Shown here: positions 9,516-16,431 of the stretch, piece by piece | Layout: each line of letters begins with the position of its first letter | Numbering within the stretch: the first letter of the stretch is position 1 | Source: Erysipelotrichaceae bacterium | GTDB taxonomy: Bacteria; Bacillota_I; Bacilli_A; RFN20; CAG-449 | Length of the DNA: 64,000 nt | Reading direction: 5' to 3' | NCBI GenBank assembly: GCA_015059095.1 | Contig: SVBA01000007.1 | Coordinates: 33,675 to 97,674 of the forward strand | Position numbers and translations under genes: made by a program | The notes under the pieces: generated by a model | Database searches by the model: none | What the model was told of the DNA's origin: nothing | Seen by the model: the letters and a program-made list of their open reading frames with translations, nothing else

Positions 9516-10244
9516 ATGGAAAAAGTTATATTACAAATTTCATCTAACACTCAAGTTGGAAAAGATGTCTATTTAATGCGACTTGAAGGAGACCTTTCAT
9601 CAATTAAAAATCCAGGTGAATTTGTCGAAGTAAAACTAGACAAGTATTATTTAAGAAGACCTATATCAGTATGTGATTATTCTTCAACTCATTTATCTTT
9701 ATTATATAAAGTTTTAGGAAGAGGAACTAAAGATATGTCATCCTTAGAAGTAGGAACTATGTTAGATGTAATCGTAAATTTAGGGAATGGATTCGATACT
9801 AGTTTATCGCAAAATCCCCTACTAATTGCAGGAGGAATTGGTATTGCTCCAATGATAGGTTTAGCTAAGGAATTCAACTCTAAAGGAATAAAACCTACCC
9901 TAATATATGGAGCAGCCAAAAAAGAAGATATCGTATTACTAAATGAATTAAATAAAATTAGTAATGTAATCATTTGTACAGATGATGGTTCATTAGGATA
10001 TAAAGGCAATACTGTATCTTACTTAAAAGAACACAAACTAAATTATGATAAATATTATGCTTGTGGACCTCAAATAATGTTAAAATATCTTGCTCTATTT
10101 GATACAAACGGTTATGTGTCTTTAGAAGCAAGAATGGGTTGTGGTTTTGGAGCATGTATGGGTTGTTCAATAGAAACGACAAATGGTCCAAAAAGAGTTT
10201 GTAAAGAAGGACCAGTATTTGAAGCAAGTGAGGTGATTTTCTAA
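9516..10244 (+). CDS. pyrK: Dihydroorotate dehydrogenase electron-transfer subunit
   Basis: Iron-sulfur flavoprotein that passes electrons from PyrD to NAD+. 242 residues. FAD-binding LRRPISVCDY sits near residues 46-55 and the NAD-binding GGIGIAPM near 106-113. The C-terminal [2Fe-2S] cluster is carried by CGFGACMGC with a fourth Cys in RVCKEGP. It starts four bases after carB and its stop overlaps the pyrD ATG. PyrK defines the class 1B, NAD-linked enzyme typical of Gram-positive bacteria. Confidence 0.95.
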   Translation: MEKVILQISSNTQVGKDVYLMRLEGDLSSIKNPGEFVEVKLDKYYLRRPISVCDYSSTHLSLLYKVLGRGTKDMSSLEVGTMLDVIVNLGNGFDTSLSQNPLLIAGGIGIAPMIGLAKEFNSKGIKPTLIYGAAKKEDIVLLNELNKISNVIICTDDGSLGYKGNTVSYLKEHKLNYDKYYACGPQIMLKYLALFDTNGYVSLEARMGCGFGACMGCSIETTNGPKRVCKEGPVFEASEVIF

Positions 10245-11152
10245 TGAGTTTGGAAGTTAAGTTTTTAGGAAAGACATTTAAAAATCCAATTATCCCTGCT
10301 TCAGGAACATTTGGATTTGGTTATGAATTTGCTTCATTCTATGATATTAATATTTTAGGAAGTATATCATTAAAAGGGACTACTTTAGAACCTAGATATG
10401 GTAATCCATTACCTAGAATTGCAGAATGTCCTTCTGGATTAGTAAATGCAATTGGATTACAAAATCCAGGAGTTGATAAAGTAGTAAATGAAGAACTACA
10501 TAAATTAAAAGAAGTCTATTCTGATTTAGTAATCGCTAATGTTGGTGGACATAGTGTTACTGAATATGTAGAAACATGTAAAAAATTCAATGACGCTGAA
10601 ACTGTGTTTGCAGTTGAATTAAATATTTCTTGCCCTAATGTTAAAGGTGGCGGTATGGCTTTTGGTACAGATCCTGAAGTAGCATCACAATTAGTAAAAG
10701 AAGTAAAAAAAGTTTTAAAAAAGCCACTTATTGTAAAACTTTCACCAAATGTAACAGACATTGTAAAAATGGCAAAAGCTGTTGAAGAAGCTGGTGCAGA
10801 TGCAATCAGTTTAATTAACACTTTAGTTGGTATGAGAATCAACTTAAAAACAGGAGAACCAATCATCTCAATTAAAAAAGGTGGTTATAGTGGACCAGGT
10901 ATCTTCCCTGTCGCATTAAGAATGGTATATGAAGTAAGTCATGCCGTTTCAATTCCAGTAATTGGAATGGGTGGGATTTCAAATGCTTATGATGTACTTG
11001 AAATGATGTATGCAGGAGCAAGTTTAGTCATGGTTGGTGCAGAAAATTTAATTAATCCTTACGCATGTAAAGAGATTATAGATAACTTACCAAAAGTTAT
11101 GAAAGAATATGGTATTAAAAATTTACAAGATATTATAGGGAGGACAAAATAA
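10244..11152 (+). CDS. pyrD: Dihydroorotate dehydrogenase catalytic subunit, class 1B
   Basis: FMN enzyme oxidising dihydroorotate to orotate. 302 residues, normal for class 1. ELNISCPNVKGGG near residues 125-137 contains the catalytic Cys that marks class 1 enzymes (class 2 uses Ser). NPIIPASGTFGFG at the N-terminus and IPVIGMGGISNAYD with the later GA motif form the FMN phosphate site. It overlaps both neighbours: pyrK upstream and pyrF downstream each share a base with it. Pairing with PyrK makes the 1B heterotetramer. Confidence 0.96.
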   Translation: MSLEVKFLGKTFKNPIIPASGTFGFGYEFASFYDINILGSISLKGTTLEPRYGNPLPRIAECPSGLVNAIGLQNPGVDKVVNEELHKLKEVYSDLVIANVGGHSVTEYVETCKKFNDAETVFAVELNISCPNVKGGGMAFGTDPEVASQLVKEVKKVLKKPLIVKLSPNVTDIVKMAKAVEEAGADAISLINTLVGMRINLKTGEPIISIKKGGYSGPGIFPVALRMVYEVSHAVSIPVIGMGGISNAYDVLEMMYAGASLVMVGAENLINPYACKEIIDNLPKVMKEYGIKNLQDIIGRTK

Positions 11153-11841
11153 TGGGAAAAGATGTAATTATTGCTTGTGATTTCAAAAATAAAGAAGAAT
11201 TATTAAACTTCTTAAAACCTTTCCAAGGTTTAAATCCATTTTTAAAAATCGGAATGGAAATCTTCTATAAAGAAGGACCACAACTTGTTAGAGAATTAAA
11301 AGAACAAGGATGTAAAATCTTCTTAGATTTAAAATTACACGATATTCCAAACACAGTAGAAAAAGCTATGCGTAATTTATCTGAATTAGGTGTAGAAATT
11401 GTTAACTGTCATGCTGCTGGTGGAATTGAAATGATGAAAGCTGCAAGACGTGGTTTAGATGCTACTGAACAAGGCAAAAAATCAGAATTAATCGCGGTTA
11501 CTCAATTAACTTCAATTTCTCAAGAAAAATTAGAAAAAGAATTATTAATTGAAAAACCACTACCAGAAGTAGTTAAAACTTATGCATTAAATGCTAAAGC
11601 GGCTGGTCTTCAAGGCGTAGTATGTTCTCCATTAGAAGCGCCAATTATTAAAGAATTAGGATTAATCTCAGTAACTCCAGGAATTAGATTTGCTGATGGT
11701 TCTAAAGATGATCAAGTTAGAATCGCTACTCCAGACTACGCTAAAGAACTAGGTTCTACTTATATTGTAGTTGGAAGAGCTATTACAGGCGCTACTGATC
11801 CAGTAGCAGCATACAAACGTTGTGTAAAGGAGTTTTGTTAA
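11152..11841 (+). CDS. pyrF: Orotidine 5'-phosphate decarboxylase
   Basis: Decarboxylates OMP to UMP, the last step of the pathway. 229 residues, the usual bacterial length. The catalytic Lys/Asp network is seen in FLDLKLHDIPNTV near residues 58-70; VTPGIRFADG and VVGRAITGATDP bind the phosphate. RBS GGGAGGAC precedes the ATG inside the end of pyrD. A single base separates it from pyrE. Confidence 0.96.
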   Translation: MGKDVIIACDFKNKEELLNFLKPFQGLNPFLKIGMEIFYKEGPQLVRELKEQGCKIFLDLKLHDIPNTVEKAMRNLSELGVEIVNCHAAGGIEMMKAARRGLDATEQGKKSELIAVTQLTSISQEKLEKELLIEKPLPEVVKTYALNAKAAGLQGVVCSPLEAPIIKELGLISVTPGIRFADGSKDDQVRIATPDYAKELGSTYIVVGRAITGATDPVAAYKRCVKEFC

Positions 11842-11842
11842 T

Positions 11843-12481
11843 ATGAAAAGTTTAGAAGTAAAAGTAGCAGAAAATTTATTAAAAATTAAAGCGGTTTTCT
11901 TAAGACCAAATGAACCATTCACTTGGGCATCTGGAATTAAATCACCAATCTATTGCGATAATAGATTAACACTATCTTATCCAGAAACTAGAAAAGTAGT
12001 TGAAGAAGGGTTAGTTGAAGTAATTAAAACTTACTACCCTACTTGTGAAGTAATTATGGGTACATCAACTGCAGGTATTCCTCATGCAGCATACGTATCA
12101 GCGATCTTAGACTTACCAATGGGTTATGTTAGAGGTGGCGCAAAAGATCATGGTAGAGGAAACCAAATTGAAGGTGTTGTTCCAGTTGGCAAAAATGTTG
12201 TAGTAATTGAAGACTTAATTTCAACAGCAGGTTCATCAATTGAAGTAGTAAATATCTTAAGAGAAGCAGGATGTAACGTATTAGGTATTGCATCAATCTT
12301 CACATATGGATTAACAAAAGGTACTACTCGTTTAGCTGAAGCTAATGTAGAAAATCATTCATTATCTAATTTCGAAGTATTAGCTAAAGTTGCTGCAGAA
12401 AACAATTATATTGCAGAAAAAGATTTAGCTAAAGTATTAAAATTCCAAAAGAATCCTTCTGATCCAAGTTGGATGGAATAA
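11843..12481 (+). CDS. pyrE: Orotate phosphoribosyltransferase
   Basis: Transfers phosphoribose from PRPP to orotate, giving OMP. 212 residues. The PRPP-binding motif VVVIEDLISTAGSS is at about residues 121-134 and the catalytic loop contains YVRGGAKDHGRGNQIEG. FTWASGIKSPIYCDNR near the N-terminus is the orotate site. It is the last gene of the operon, ending just before a strong terminator. With pyrB, C, K, D, F and carAB the de novo UMP pathway is complete. Confidence 0.96.
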   Translation: MKSLEVKVAENLLKIKAVFLRPNEPFTWASGIKSPIYCDNRLTLSYPETRKVVEEGLVEVIKTYYPTCEVIMGTSTAGIPHAAYVSAILDLPMGYVRGGAKDHGRGNQIEGVVPVGKNVVVIEDLISTAGSSIEVVNILREAGCNVLGIASIFTYGLTKGTTRLAEANVENHSLSNFEVLAKVAAENNYIAEKDLAKVLKFQKNPSDPSWME

Positions 12482-12494
12482 TTGATTGTATAGT

Positions 12495-12520
12495 AAAAGG
12501 CTGAAATTCAGCCTTTTTAT
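12495..12520 (+). terminator. Terminator of the pyr operon
   Basis: Ten-base stem AAAGGCTGAA / TTCAGCCTTT with a one-base apparent loop (effective loop larger), followed by TTTTTAT. It closes the pyr transcript immediately before the toxin-antitoxin-like module. Confidence 0.85.
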
Positions 12521-12524
12521 ATTG

Positions 12525-12556
12525 AAGTACAGTGTTGCATTTGCAACATTTTATTT
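12525..12556. repeat. 32-bp direct repeat, left copy
   Basis: Identical over 32 bases to 13913-13944. It contains the palindrome GTTGCATTTGCAAC (12534-12547) and its right end includes the stop codon of the minus-strand gene 12551-13006. The two copies bracket the two-gene module, as expected for a unit acquired or lost by recombination between the repeats. The copy at this end has no obvious promoter role. Confidence 0.85.
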
Positions 12557-13006
12557 CAAAATGTTTTTATAATTATCTCTTATCAAATCCAATTGGGATT
12601 GTTGAGGTTTGATTCTTTTATGCTCATATATTCTTTGAATAGCATTTTCTGGATCCAAAGTATGATATGGACCATACAATGAAACTATTTCACTTCCTGG
12701 AATAATTTTATAAATATTTTTAGAAGAAAGATTATATGTATACGCCCAATATCTATATATGTAACCAACCCAATATAAAATATCTTCAGATATTTTAATT
12801 CCCTTATTTCCACAATTATTTATTTCATCAAAAACATCATCTTTTTCAAATAAATAAGTCATATTATCCAGTTTATTACAGAAAGTAGAATTCATATATC
12901 TACGTATAAATAATAAACTACTCCCTTTAATTTTATTTGTACTTTCTGCAAAAATTTGTCCTTGAATTTTGCATAATTCTAACGCTTGTTCATTAAACTT
13001 TCTCAT
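12551..13006 (-). CDS. Unknown partner (putative antitoxin) of the DUF3990 protein
   Basis: A 151-residue protein from the ATG at 13004-13006, chosen because GAGGAA lies 7 bases upstream; the longer reading from 13057 has no such site and overlaps the upstream gene more. Largely helical. The C-terminal half has a recognisable pattern, WVGYIYRYWAYTYN then SSKNIYKIIPGSE and YGPYHTLDPENAIQRI, that I associate with small proteins lying next to DUF3990 genes, though I cannot name the family. The start lies 14 bases inside the end of the upstream gene, so the two are translationally coupled. Antitoxin or accessory function is inference from this arrangement. Confidence 0.65.
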   Translation of the reverse strand: MRKFNEQALELCKIQGQIFAESTNKIKGSSLLFIRRYMNSTFCNKLDNMTYLFEKDDVFDEINNCGNKGIKISEDILYWVGYIYRYWAYTYNLSSKNIYKIIPGSEIVSLYGPYHTLDPENAIQRIYEHKRIKPQQSQLDLIRDNYKNILK

Positions 13007-13859
13007 AAAATATTTCCTCAATATATTTTCCTTTTCCTGCAAATTCACGTTTTGCAATTTTTACTTTTTGTATTCCTGTGATATTTTCTTTATTTTTTTG
13101 GTCTAAATAATATTGTTTTTCTTCAGAACATAAATAGCAATGTTCTAATAATTCTAAGTTCTTCAAAGAATTATCATTTAAAAAAACGTATTGCTTTCCT
13201 AGATTAGTAGCACTTAATGCGTGTTTTGTTTGCTCATCTGTTAAATTACCAAATAGGAAATCATCAATTATTTGGTACATTTGATTATCTGCAATTGGTG
13301 CAATCACTATATCACTTGATTCCACTTTTTCCTTTATTTTTAAAATAATTGGATGATTAGCATATTGTTCCAACTTTTTTCTATAATAGGCGATAGCAAG
13401 CATCCATTCTTGATCAACATAAAACTCTGTGATCTTCAATTTGGGATTATGTTTATATTTATAAATATATAAACTAGAGTCATCATAAGAACTAACAAAT
13501 GAAGCAGACTGAAATAAACTTTCCCCTACATAAAAACCACGACCAAAATCATTATTTTCACGTCCAACTTTTGAACTTAATGGTCCTTTAATCGAATTTT
13601 TAGCTCCATGAAATAGAAGTTTTTCATTTTCCTTACAATATTCATTATACAATTGCGATTTTAAATTATTTAAGTAAATACCCTGTTCATATATATAATT
13701 ATAGAAAATCTCTAAATAATTTTTTGAAATTTTACTTTCACTTTTTTTCCATCTATATAAAGTGCTTCTTGGAACATTTAAAGATTTTGATAATTCGCTT
13801 TCATTAATGCTCAATATACTTTTAATATTTTCAATATCAATGTCAACTCTATAACTCAT
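12993..13859 (-). CDS. HTH-DUF3990 fusion, ART-like toxin candidate
   Basis: 288 residues. Residues 8-45 form a helix-turn-helix (ELSKSLNVPRSTLYRWKKSES). From residue 81 the DUF3990 signature appears: LLFHGAK, then GRENNDFGRGFYVGE. The His84 and Tyr110 pattern recalls the H-Y-E layout of ADP-ribosyltransferase-like folds; the third residue cannot be placed by eye. The DNA-binding N-terminus suggests the protein represses its own operon through the GTTGCATTTGCAAC palindromes upstream. RBS AAAGGAG lies before the ATG. The operon is compact, repeat-flanked and on the opposite strand to the pyr operon. Toxin function is inferred from family and context, not shown. Confidence 0.75.
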   Translation of the reverse strand: MSYRVDIDIENIKSILSINESELSKSLNVPRSTLYRWKKSESKISKNYLEIFYNYIYEQGIYLNNLKSQLYNEYCKENEKLLFHGAKNSIKGPLSSKVGRENNDFGRGFYVGESLFQSASFVSSYDDSSLYIYKYKHNPKLKITEFYVDQEWMLAIAYYRKKLEQYANHPIILKIKEKVESSDIVIAPIADNQMYQIIDDFLFGNLTDEQTKHALSATNLGKQYVFLNDNSLKNLELLEHCYLCSEEKQYYLDQKNKENITGIQKVKIAKREFAGKGKYIEEIFYEKV

Positions 13860-13899
13860 AAAGATACGTCTCCTTTACAAAATTATATTAACATATCTA

Positions 13900-13928
13900 A
13901 TTATAATTTGTAAAGTACAGTGTTGCAT
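13900..13928 (-). promoter_or_regulatory. Promoter of the HTH-DUF3990 operon
   Basis: TATAAT on the minus strand (complement of 13900-13905) with a 16-17 base spacer to a weak minus-35 (13922-13928) that lies inside the first GTTGCATTTGCAAC palindrome. Binding of the HTH domain there would block RNA polymerase, consistent with autorepression. Confidence 0.45.
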
Positions 13929-13944
13929 TTGCAACATTTTATTT
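13913..13944. repeat. 32-bp direct repeat, right copy
   Basis: Perfect copy of 12525-12556, lying just upstream of the HTH-DUF3990 gene. It contains one operator palindrome and is followed by a second palindrome that the left copy lacks. Confidence 0.85.
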
Positions 13945-13958
13945 GTTGCATTTGCAAC
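13922..13958. promoter_or_regulatory. Twin palindromic operators
   Basis: GTTGCATTTGCAAC occurs at 13922-13935 and 13945-13958, 23 bases centre to centre, about two helical turns. Each has 6-base perfect arms. A third copy is at 12534-12547. They are likely binding sites for the HTH domain of the adjacent gene. Confidence 0.6.
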
Positions 13959-13984
13959 ACCCTACTTTTTTAATAATAAAAAAA

Positions 13985-14061
13985 TGGCGTCCTAGACACG
14001 AGTCGAACGTGCGACCTGCCGCTTAGGAGGCGACTGCTCTATCCATCTGAGCTACTAGGAC
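13985..14061 (-). tRNA. tRNA-Arg(CCT)
   Basis: A 77-base cloverleaf with encoded CCA. The acceptor arms GTCCTAG / CTAGGAC pair fully, the D arm GCTC/GAGC and T-arm GTTCGA are present, and the anticodon loop CTCCTAA gives anticodon CCT, which reads AGG. A TATAAT minus-10 lies upstream on the minus strand (14074-14079). Confidence 0.95.
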
Positions 14062-14101
14062 AACATCAATAAAATTATAACGCTGTCCCAATAAAAATTC
14101 A

Positions 14102-14548
14102 TTAATTATTAAATAGATTTAACGTGTAATCTTTGAATTTTAAAACTATATAACTCAATTCTCTAATAATCTTTTTAATTACCATCTTAATATTATCTGT
14201 AAAACTATCTTGACAATTATATAATAATTCAAACAATTTAAATTCTTCCGTCTTTAAAAAATACATCATCTCCATACAAAAAGAAAAATCATCTTTTTGT
14301 CTTACATTCATTTTTTCAATAATTAATTTAAACTCTTGAGATTTCTTTAATTCAATATCTAAAAATATTTTCGAATTTAGAATCTCTTTTTTTAATTCAT
14401 TATATCTTTCTGTAATAATGATTTTCGCTTCATTCATCATCCCTTTTAATAACTCTGTACTAATCGCCTCACTATATACATCTAATAATTGATTCATCAT
14501 TAATACTAAGGAAGTTAATTCCTTTAAATTCTTATTTATTTTATTCAT
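14102..14548 (-). CDS. Hypothetical helical protein
   Basis: 148 residues, no recognised domain, no signal peptide or membrane segment. Almost wholly alpha-helical, rich in Lys, Glu, Leu and Ile, with possible coiled-coil stretches (residues 40-80). RBS-like AGGTGAAAAAT precedes the ATG. It stands alone between tRNA-Arg and the methyltransferase operon, separated from the latter by hairpins. The AT-rich composition matches the neighbours. Function unknown. Confidence 0.6.
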   Translation of the reverse strand: MNKINKNLKELTSLVLMMNQLLDVYSEAISTELLKGMMNEAKIIITERYNELKKEILNSKIFLDIELKKSQEFKLIIEKMNVRQKDDFSFCMEMMYFLKTEEFKLFELLYNCQDSFTDNIKMVIKKIIRELSYIVLKFKDYTLNLFNN

Positions 14549-14612
14549 TATTTTTCACCTATTATAAGTATGCTTCAAAAAATAAAATGTAAACAAATAA
14601 ATAAAAATAATC

Positions 14613-14632
14613 GAGTTTTTAGCAAAAAACTC
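14613..14632. terminator. Hairpin between 14548 and 14659, possibly bidirectional
   Basis: GAGTTTTT / AAAAACTC stem (14613-14632) in an A/T-rich context with A runs on its right and T-rich complement on the other strand. It may act together with the next hairpin. Confidence 0.4.
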
Positions 14633-14660
14633 AAATAAAAAGACCATATTTCTATGGTCT
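14632..14660 (-). terminator. Terminator of the CobW/methyltransferase operon
   Basis: AGACCAT / ATGGTCT stem at 14641-14660, followed on the minus strand by TTTTTATTT. It overlaps the stop codon of the methyltransferase gene. Confidence 0.7.
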
Positions 14661-15471
14661 ATCTAGCTTTTCTTAAAATAACAACATATGTGTGATTTAA
14701 ATTAGCATAGAAGATTTTTGGATAACCTTGAGATAATAATCCTCTTTGATCATTATGGTCATAAATAATACAATCTTGATATAAGAATCCAGCATCTTTA
14801 CCAACTCTTGCTATATCACTATGTAGTTCCACATATGGTTCATCATATTTAATATTACGATAATCTGTAACTACAAACGCTACATATCCACCCATTTTAG
14901 TAACTCTATATAATTCATTCATTACATATGACATTCTTTCTAAATATGGATCATAAGGCAATTTATCAAATTCACCATTATAGTCATCTACATATTTATT
15001 AGATGGAATAGAAGGAGAAGTAATCGTTAATTGAATCGATTCATCTTCAATAGAGTTTAATCCCTGAACACAATCAACATTCCTAATTACATATCCTCCA
15101 TTAACTAATAAGTTTAAAGAGTTTTCTATATTATCACTAGCAATCTTATGAACTTTAGAATCAATTTCAAAGCCATAACAAAATCTATTATTTCTAATCG
15201 CAGAAATAACAGTAGTTCCACTACCCATAAATGGATCTAAGATTTTATCTTCTTCTTTAGAATAAATATTTACAATTCTATCTATTAATTCAACAGGTAA
15301 AATAACCATTCTTTTTAATCTTGAATCTTCTTTTAAAGTAGGAAGATCTTTCCATACACTTCTTGAATGTTTAGCCCATTCAGATGCACTCATTCCATTA
15401 AATGATTGATTTCTTTGTTCTTTCAATTTTTCATATTCTTCATGATTTAATAAATAATCACGATTCTTCAT
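14659..15471 (-). CDS. DNA/RNA methyltransferase-like protein with altered motif IV
   Basis: A Rossmann-fold SAM-dependent methyltransferase related to N4-cytosine/N6-adenine enzymes. I start it at the ATG at 15471 (270 residues) because AGGAG is 9 bases upstream; earlier TTG/ATG codons at 15480/15477 sit too close to that site. Motif I is ILDPFMGSGTT (about 77-87) and the acidic residue follows in GFEIDSK. Motif IV, normally (D/N/S)PP(Y/F/W), reads SPSI at about 152-155. Motif I precedes motif IV, and no target-recognition domain or restriction gene is nearby. It follows two COG0523 GTPases in one operon. It may modify a non-standard substrate or be inactive. Confidence 0.75.
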   Translation of the reverse strand: MKNRDYLLNHEEYEKLKEQRNQSFNGMSASEWAKHSRSVWKDLPTLKEDSRLKRMVILPVELIDRIVNIYSKEEDKILDPFMGSGTTVISAIRNNRFCYGFEIDSKVHKIASDNIENSLNLLVNGGYVIRNVDCVQGLNSIEDESIQLTITSPSIPSNKYVDDYNGEFDKLPYDPYLERMSYVMNELYRVTKMGGYVAFVVTDYRNIKYDEPYVELHSDIARVGKDAGFLYQDCIIYDHNDQRGLLSQGYPKIFYANLNHTYVVILRKAR

Positions 15472-15488
15472 TAACATCAACTCCTAAC

Positions 15489-16427
15489 TTACTTTGTTAA
15501 GTCTAATACTTTTTCTTTTGGTTCACTAATTCTATCAATACTAATTGGTTTTAATACCAATTCTTCTTCGTTGTATTCTTCGCTCCACTCATAATTAATC
15601 TCAGCTTTTAAATGAATCCATTCACGATCTTTTAAATTCATTCCTAAAGTAGAATCTGCTAAAAAACCAAATAATTGAATATCATCTGCACAGCAATTCA
15701 TAATAAAGCGACCTGCAATAAATGAATTAAAAGGAAGTTTATCACTTAATACTACCATTGTATCATATTCTACAATTTTACCTTCATATCTTTCTTTATG
15801 ATCGAATGTATCAATATAGAAAGTTCCATAATCTCTTTCTTCAATTTTAATAACATCTGCTTCTATATCATATGGTAATGGTTCTTCAAAAGCATCTTGC
15901 GCTCTTAAATTTTCATCCATTAACATATATTCACAATTATTATTAATTAATTTTAATGCTGTTTGATATGGTGCTAAAGATTCTGATGTTTCAACTTTAG
16001 TAAAACAAACAATATGACTCTTTTTAATGATATCATTAAATTTTTGACGCATATTATTAAAATAAATGTTGAATGTGCTTCCATCAATAAAAGTAATAAC
16101 TTGTACAATTTCTAATACGCGAGGAAATTGTAATTTAGATAATTCCCACATACCATTCATTTCAATTACTACTCTATCTGGTTTTTCATTTTTTATTAAC
16201 TTATCAATAAATTTATAATCGAATTCTTCAATAGAATCAAATACATGCTTATATGTATTTGTTTCTTTTAATAATTCTTCACTATATTCGACTTCACCTT
16301 CTTCACATACTAAAAGTAAAGTTTTCGCTTTTCTTTCTTTGTTATCATTTGTTAATGTATCAATAATGAATGTAGTCTTTCCAGAATCCAACATTCCATT
16401 GATAAAAAATACTGGGATCTTCTTCAT
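15489..16427 (-). CDS. COG0523/CobW-like GTPase, divergent
   Basis: 312 residues. The P-loop is NGMLDSGKTTF near residues 9-19, the Walker B-like strand is VVIEMNGMWE, and the guanine-specificity segment reads CFTKVE in place of NKxD. The CxCC metal motif of classical COG0523 proteins is absent. C-terminal segment DTMVVLSDKLPFNSFIAGRFIMNCCADDIQLFGF could supply Cys ligands. It begins four bases after the stop of the His-rich paralogue, so the two GTPases are probably partners in metal allocation. The substrate protein and metal are unknown; zinc is the usual suggestion for the family. Confidence 0.75.
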   Translation of the reverse strand: MKKIPVFFINGMLDSGKTTFIIDTLTNDNKERKAKTLLLVCEEGEVEYSEELLKETNTYKHVFDSIEEFDYKFIDKLIKNEKPDRVVIEMNGMWELSKLQFPRVLEIVQVITFIDGSTFNIYFNNMRQKFNDIIKKSHIVCFTKVETSESLAPYQTALKLINNNCEYMLMDENLRAQDAFEEPLPYDIEADVIKIEERDYGTFYIDTFDHKERYEGKIVEYDTMVVLSDKLPFNSFIAGRFIMNCCADDIQLFGFLADSTLGMNLKDREWIHLKAEINYEWSEEYNEEELVLKPISIDRISEPKEKVLDLTK

Positions 16428-16431
16428 ACTA

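Noticed and set aside
13007..13057. Longer start for the DUF3990 partner protein
   Set aside because: No RBS in front of it, while the ATG at 13006 has GAGGAA at suitable distance.
13913..14061. tRNA-Arg as attachment site for the toxin-like module
   Set aside because: The 32-bp repeat does not match any part of the tRNA gene, and no integrase is present.
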